Positions 5,778 through 6,646 of a stretch of DNA of 6,646 nucleotides are shown here, piece by piece. The first letter of the stretch is position 1, and the number at the start of each line of letters is the position of its first letter. The stretch comes from CAVSWN01 sp046728115. Its GTDB lineage: Bacteria; Acidobacteriota; Vicinamibacteria; Vicinamibacterales; CAVVIG01. The stretch covers positions 1 to 6,646 of the forward strand of contig JBKPDW010000591.1 of assembly GCA_046728115.1 (NCBI GenBank), in the 5' to 3' direction. The notes under the pieces were generated by a model. The model had not been told where the DNA came from. It was given only the letters and a program-made list of their open reading frames with translations, and searched no databases. Made by a program: the position numbers and the translations under genes.

Positions 5778-5806
5778 AGTATAGACCCAGACATAATGCG
5801 ACGCAA
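5778..5806 (-). promoter_or_regulatory. Sigma70-like promoter of the peptide cassette
   Basis: On the minus strand, TTGCGT (5801-5806) as -35 and TATACT (5778-5783) as -10 are separated by exactly 17 bases. The -10 matches the consensus at 5 of 6 positions and the -35 at 3 of 6. Transcription would begin near 5771, giving a leader of about 30 bases before the ATG at 5739. Spacing and position are good; activity is inferred. Confidence 0.55.
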
Positions 5807-5852
5807 TATGTTGTTTCTGAGCGTTTGGGGGTCTGAGGGGAGGATTATTTGA

Positions 5853-5893
5853 GACCGGCCTGGGCTGTCGCAGCGACCGGCCGCTAGTCCCAG
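5853..5893. repeat. Repeat/hairpin cluster upstream of the cassette promoter
   Basis: GACCGGCC occurs twice as a direct repeat (5853-5860 and 5875-5882, one every 22 bases). Between and around the copies, GTCG (5867-5870) can pair with CGAC (5874-5877), and CTGGG (5860-5864) with CCCAG (5889-5893). It lies about 45-90 bases upstream of the -35 element and just outside the probable IS end. It could be a regulator site or a weak structure separating the transposase transcript from the cassette. It has no T-run. Confidence 0.35.
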
Positions 5894-5894
5894 C

Positions 5895-5909
5895 TTAGTC
5901 GGGATTTAA
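5895..5909 (+). repeat. 15-mer shared with the palindrome at 2071-2129
   Basis: TTAGTCGGGATTTAA is identical, in the same orientation, to 2088-2102. It lies 35 bases beyond the transposase stop codon, where the terminal inverted repeat of the insertion sequence would be expected. Together the two copies flank the whole minus-strand peptide cassette. Confidence 0.6.
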
Positions 5910-5943
5910 GTCTAATGCCTTTCGGAAATTCGGCGCTCTGCAG

Positions 5944-6646
5944 TCATAGAACTTTGAAATGCAGCGGGCCGGTGATCGACTGATTGCGCAGCAGCCTCGG
6001 CCAACGCGAAACGGGCTGGCGCACCGCACGCGGATAACTGCGTGGCCGCCTTTCGGCCGTGATGCAACGACCCATCTGTTGATACGCACGCGAGAAGAAG
6101 GTCTTCAGTTGTCGTTTGGTGACGATGTCGTCAAATTGCGTGAGCACGAGCCACGCGGCGCGAACCCAGTCGAGCACTTTCGCGAAACTCACCCGCAACA
6201 CCGCAATGTCGCGGGGCGCAGCCCGCGCGCGTTCGGTCGCGATCAGCGCGCTGACCAGAATCAGGGCGGCGATCTCCTGCGCCGCGGTCTCGATGGTGTG
6301 ACTCTGCAAGACGGCGGTTTTCCGCAGCTGGCGTTTCAGCTCGCGGAAATACAGCTCGTGGTCCCACCGGCGCGCATACAGCTGCGCCAGTTCGAGCGCC
6401 GGCGCGGCGCGCGGATCCTTCAGACTGGTCCACAGGCGCAGCTCGTGCATGCGGTGACCGGTCCGGCCGACGTGCACCCGGATCTCGCGCAATTCGATCC
6501 AGCGACGGATGTGCCCGCCCGGACCGTGGGCGCGCGCCGGCACGCGGACGAGACGGCTGCCATCGGGCAACCGCTTGATCGGTCGCGCAATAAGGTCGCG
6601 ACGGGCGCGCAACAAGACGTGACTGCCCACGCGCGCGCAGGTCGTC
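5944..6646 (-). CDS. IS4-family transposase, C-terminal part, truncated by window edge
   Basis: The frame is open from the window edge to the TGA at 5944-5946, covering about 234 residues of a DDE transposase. The segment YARRWDHELYFRELK carries the exact IS4 signature Y-(2)-R-(3)-E-(6)-K, and its Glu is the third catalytic acid. Upstream, 'GSHVLLRARRDL' matches the strand that follows the second catalytic Asp region in this family; the Asp residues lie beyond the window. Downstream are the helical tail 'ETAAQEIAALILVSALI' and the basic C-terminus ending GPLHFKVL. A GTG at 6630 could serve as a start, but the domain clearly begins earlier, so I treat the gene as running off the edge. The visible part shows no frameshift, so the element may be intact. 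It catalyses cut-and-paste transposition. Confidence 0.85.
   Translation of the reverse strand, partial: TTCARVGSHVLLRARRDLIARPIKRLPDGSRLVRVPARAHGPGGHIRRWIELREIRVHVGRTGHRMHELRLWTSLKDPRAAPALELAQLYARRWDHELYFRELKRQLRKTAVLQSHTIETAAQEIAALILVSALIATERARAAPRDIAVLRVSFAKVLDWVRAAWLVLTQFDDIVTKRQLKTFFSRAYQQMGRCITAERRPRSYPRAVRQPVSRWPRLLRNQSITGPLHFKVL

Larger units (their letters stand above)
5895..6646 (-). mobile_element. Partial IS4-family insertion sequence
   Basis: The IS4-type transposase gene plus about 35-50 bases of non-coding sequence after its stop. The outer boundary near 5895 is a guess based on the repeated 15-mer; the other end, its inverted repeat and any target duplication are outside the window. 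The element is read in the same direction as the peptide cassette, so transcripts could run into it. Confidence 0.5.

Overview
The window is high-GC, codon-dense bacterial DNA. A HYR-plus-SGNH lipoprotein, a PqqD/M50/HlyD fusion, a small peptide with an LEERIAP motif and a DUF4440/SnoaL-like protein together fit Acidobacteriota best (perhaps a Vicinamibacteria-type soil or sediment lineage). Planctomycetota or a neighbouring phylum is possible. This placement comes from gene content alone; no marker gene is present.

Layout. (1) 1-1456, + strand: the end of a small NTF2-fold (DUF4440/SnoaL-like) protein whose true start may lie before the window, then a secreted lipoprotein joining a HYR domain to a GDSL/SGNH hydrolase. 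(2) 1457-2222: a 766-base stretch between convergent genes with no convincing gene. It holds a near-identical 25-base repeat pair, a strong 35-base stem-loop, and a 59-base imperfect palindrome built on tandem 11-mers. (3) 2223-5806, - strand: the main object of interest, read from high to low coordinates: a sigma70-like promoter, an 805-residue PqqD-like/M50 metalloprotease/HlyD fusion, a 59-residue Gly-rich peptide with a leader-like N-terminus and a duplicated C-terminal unit, an intercistronic region of overlapping hairpins, and a TIGR02466-like 2OG-Fe(II) oxygenase. (4) about 5895-6646, - strand: the 3' part of an IS4-family transposase gene that runs off the window.

How the genes may work together. 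The three minus-strand genes look like a minimal peptide maturation and export cassette. The PqqD-like domain would bind the acidic, beta-strand-prone leader of the small peptide. The membrane-embedded M50 protease would cleave it. The HlyD portion would connect to an exporter not encoded in this window, and the oxygenase would hydroxylate the peptide. The C-terminal half of the peptide has Gly at every third position (11 of 11) and its two Pro residues sit in the Y position of Gly-X-Y. That is the position modified by collagen prolyl-4-hydroxylases, which are also 2OG-Fe(II) enzymes. The cassette's role and the chemistry are inference; the gene layout, motifs and repeats are read directly from the sequence.
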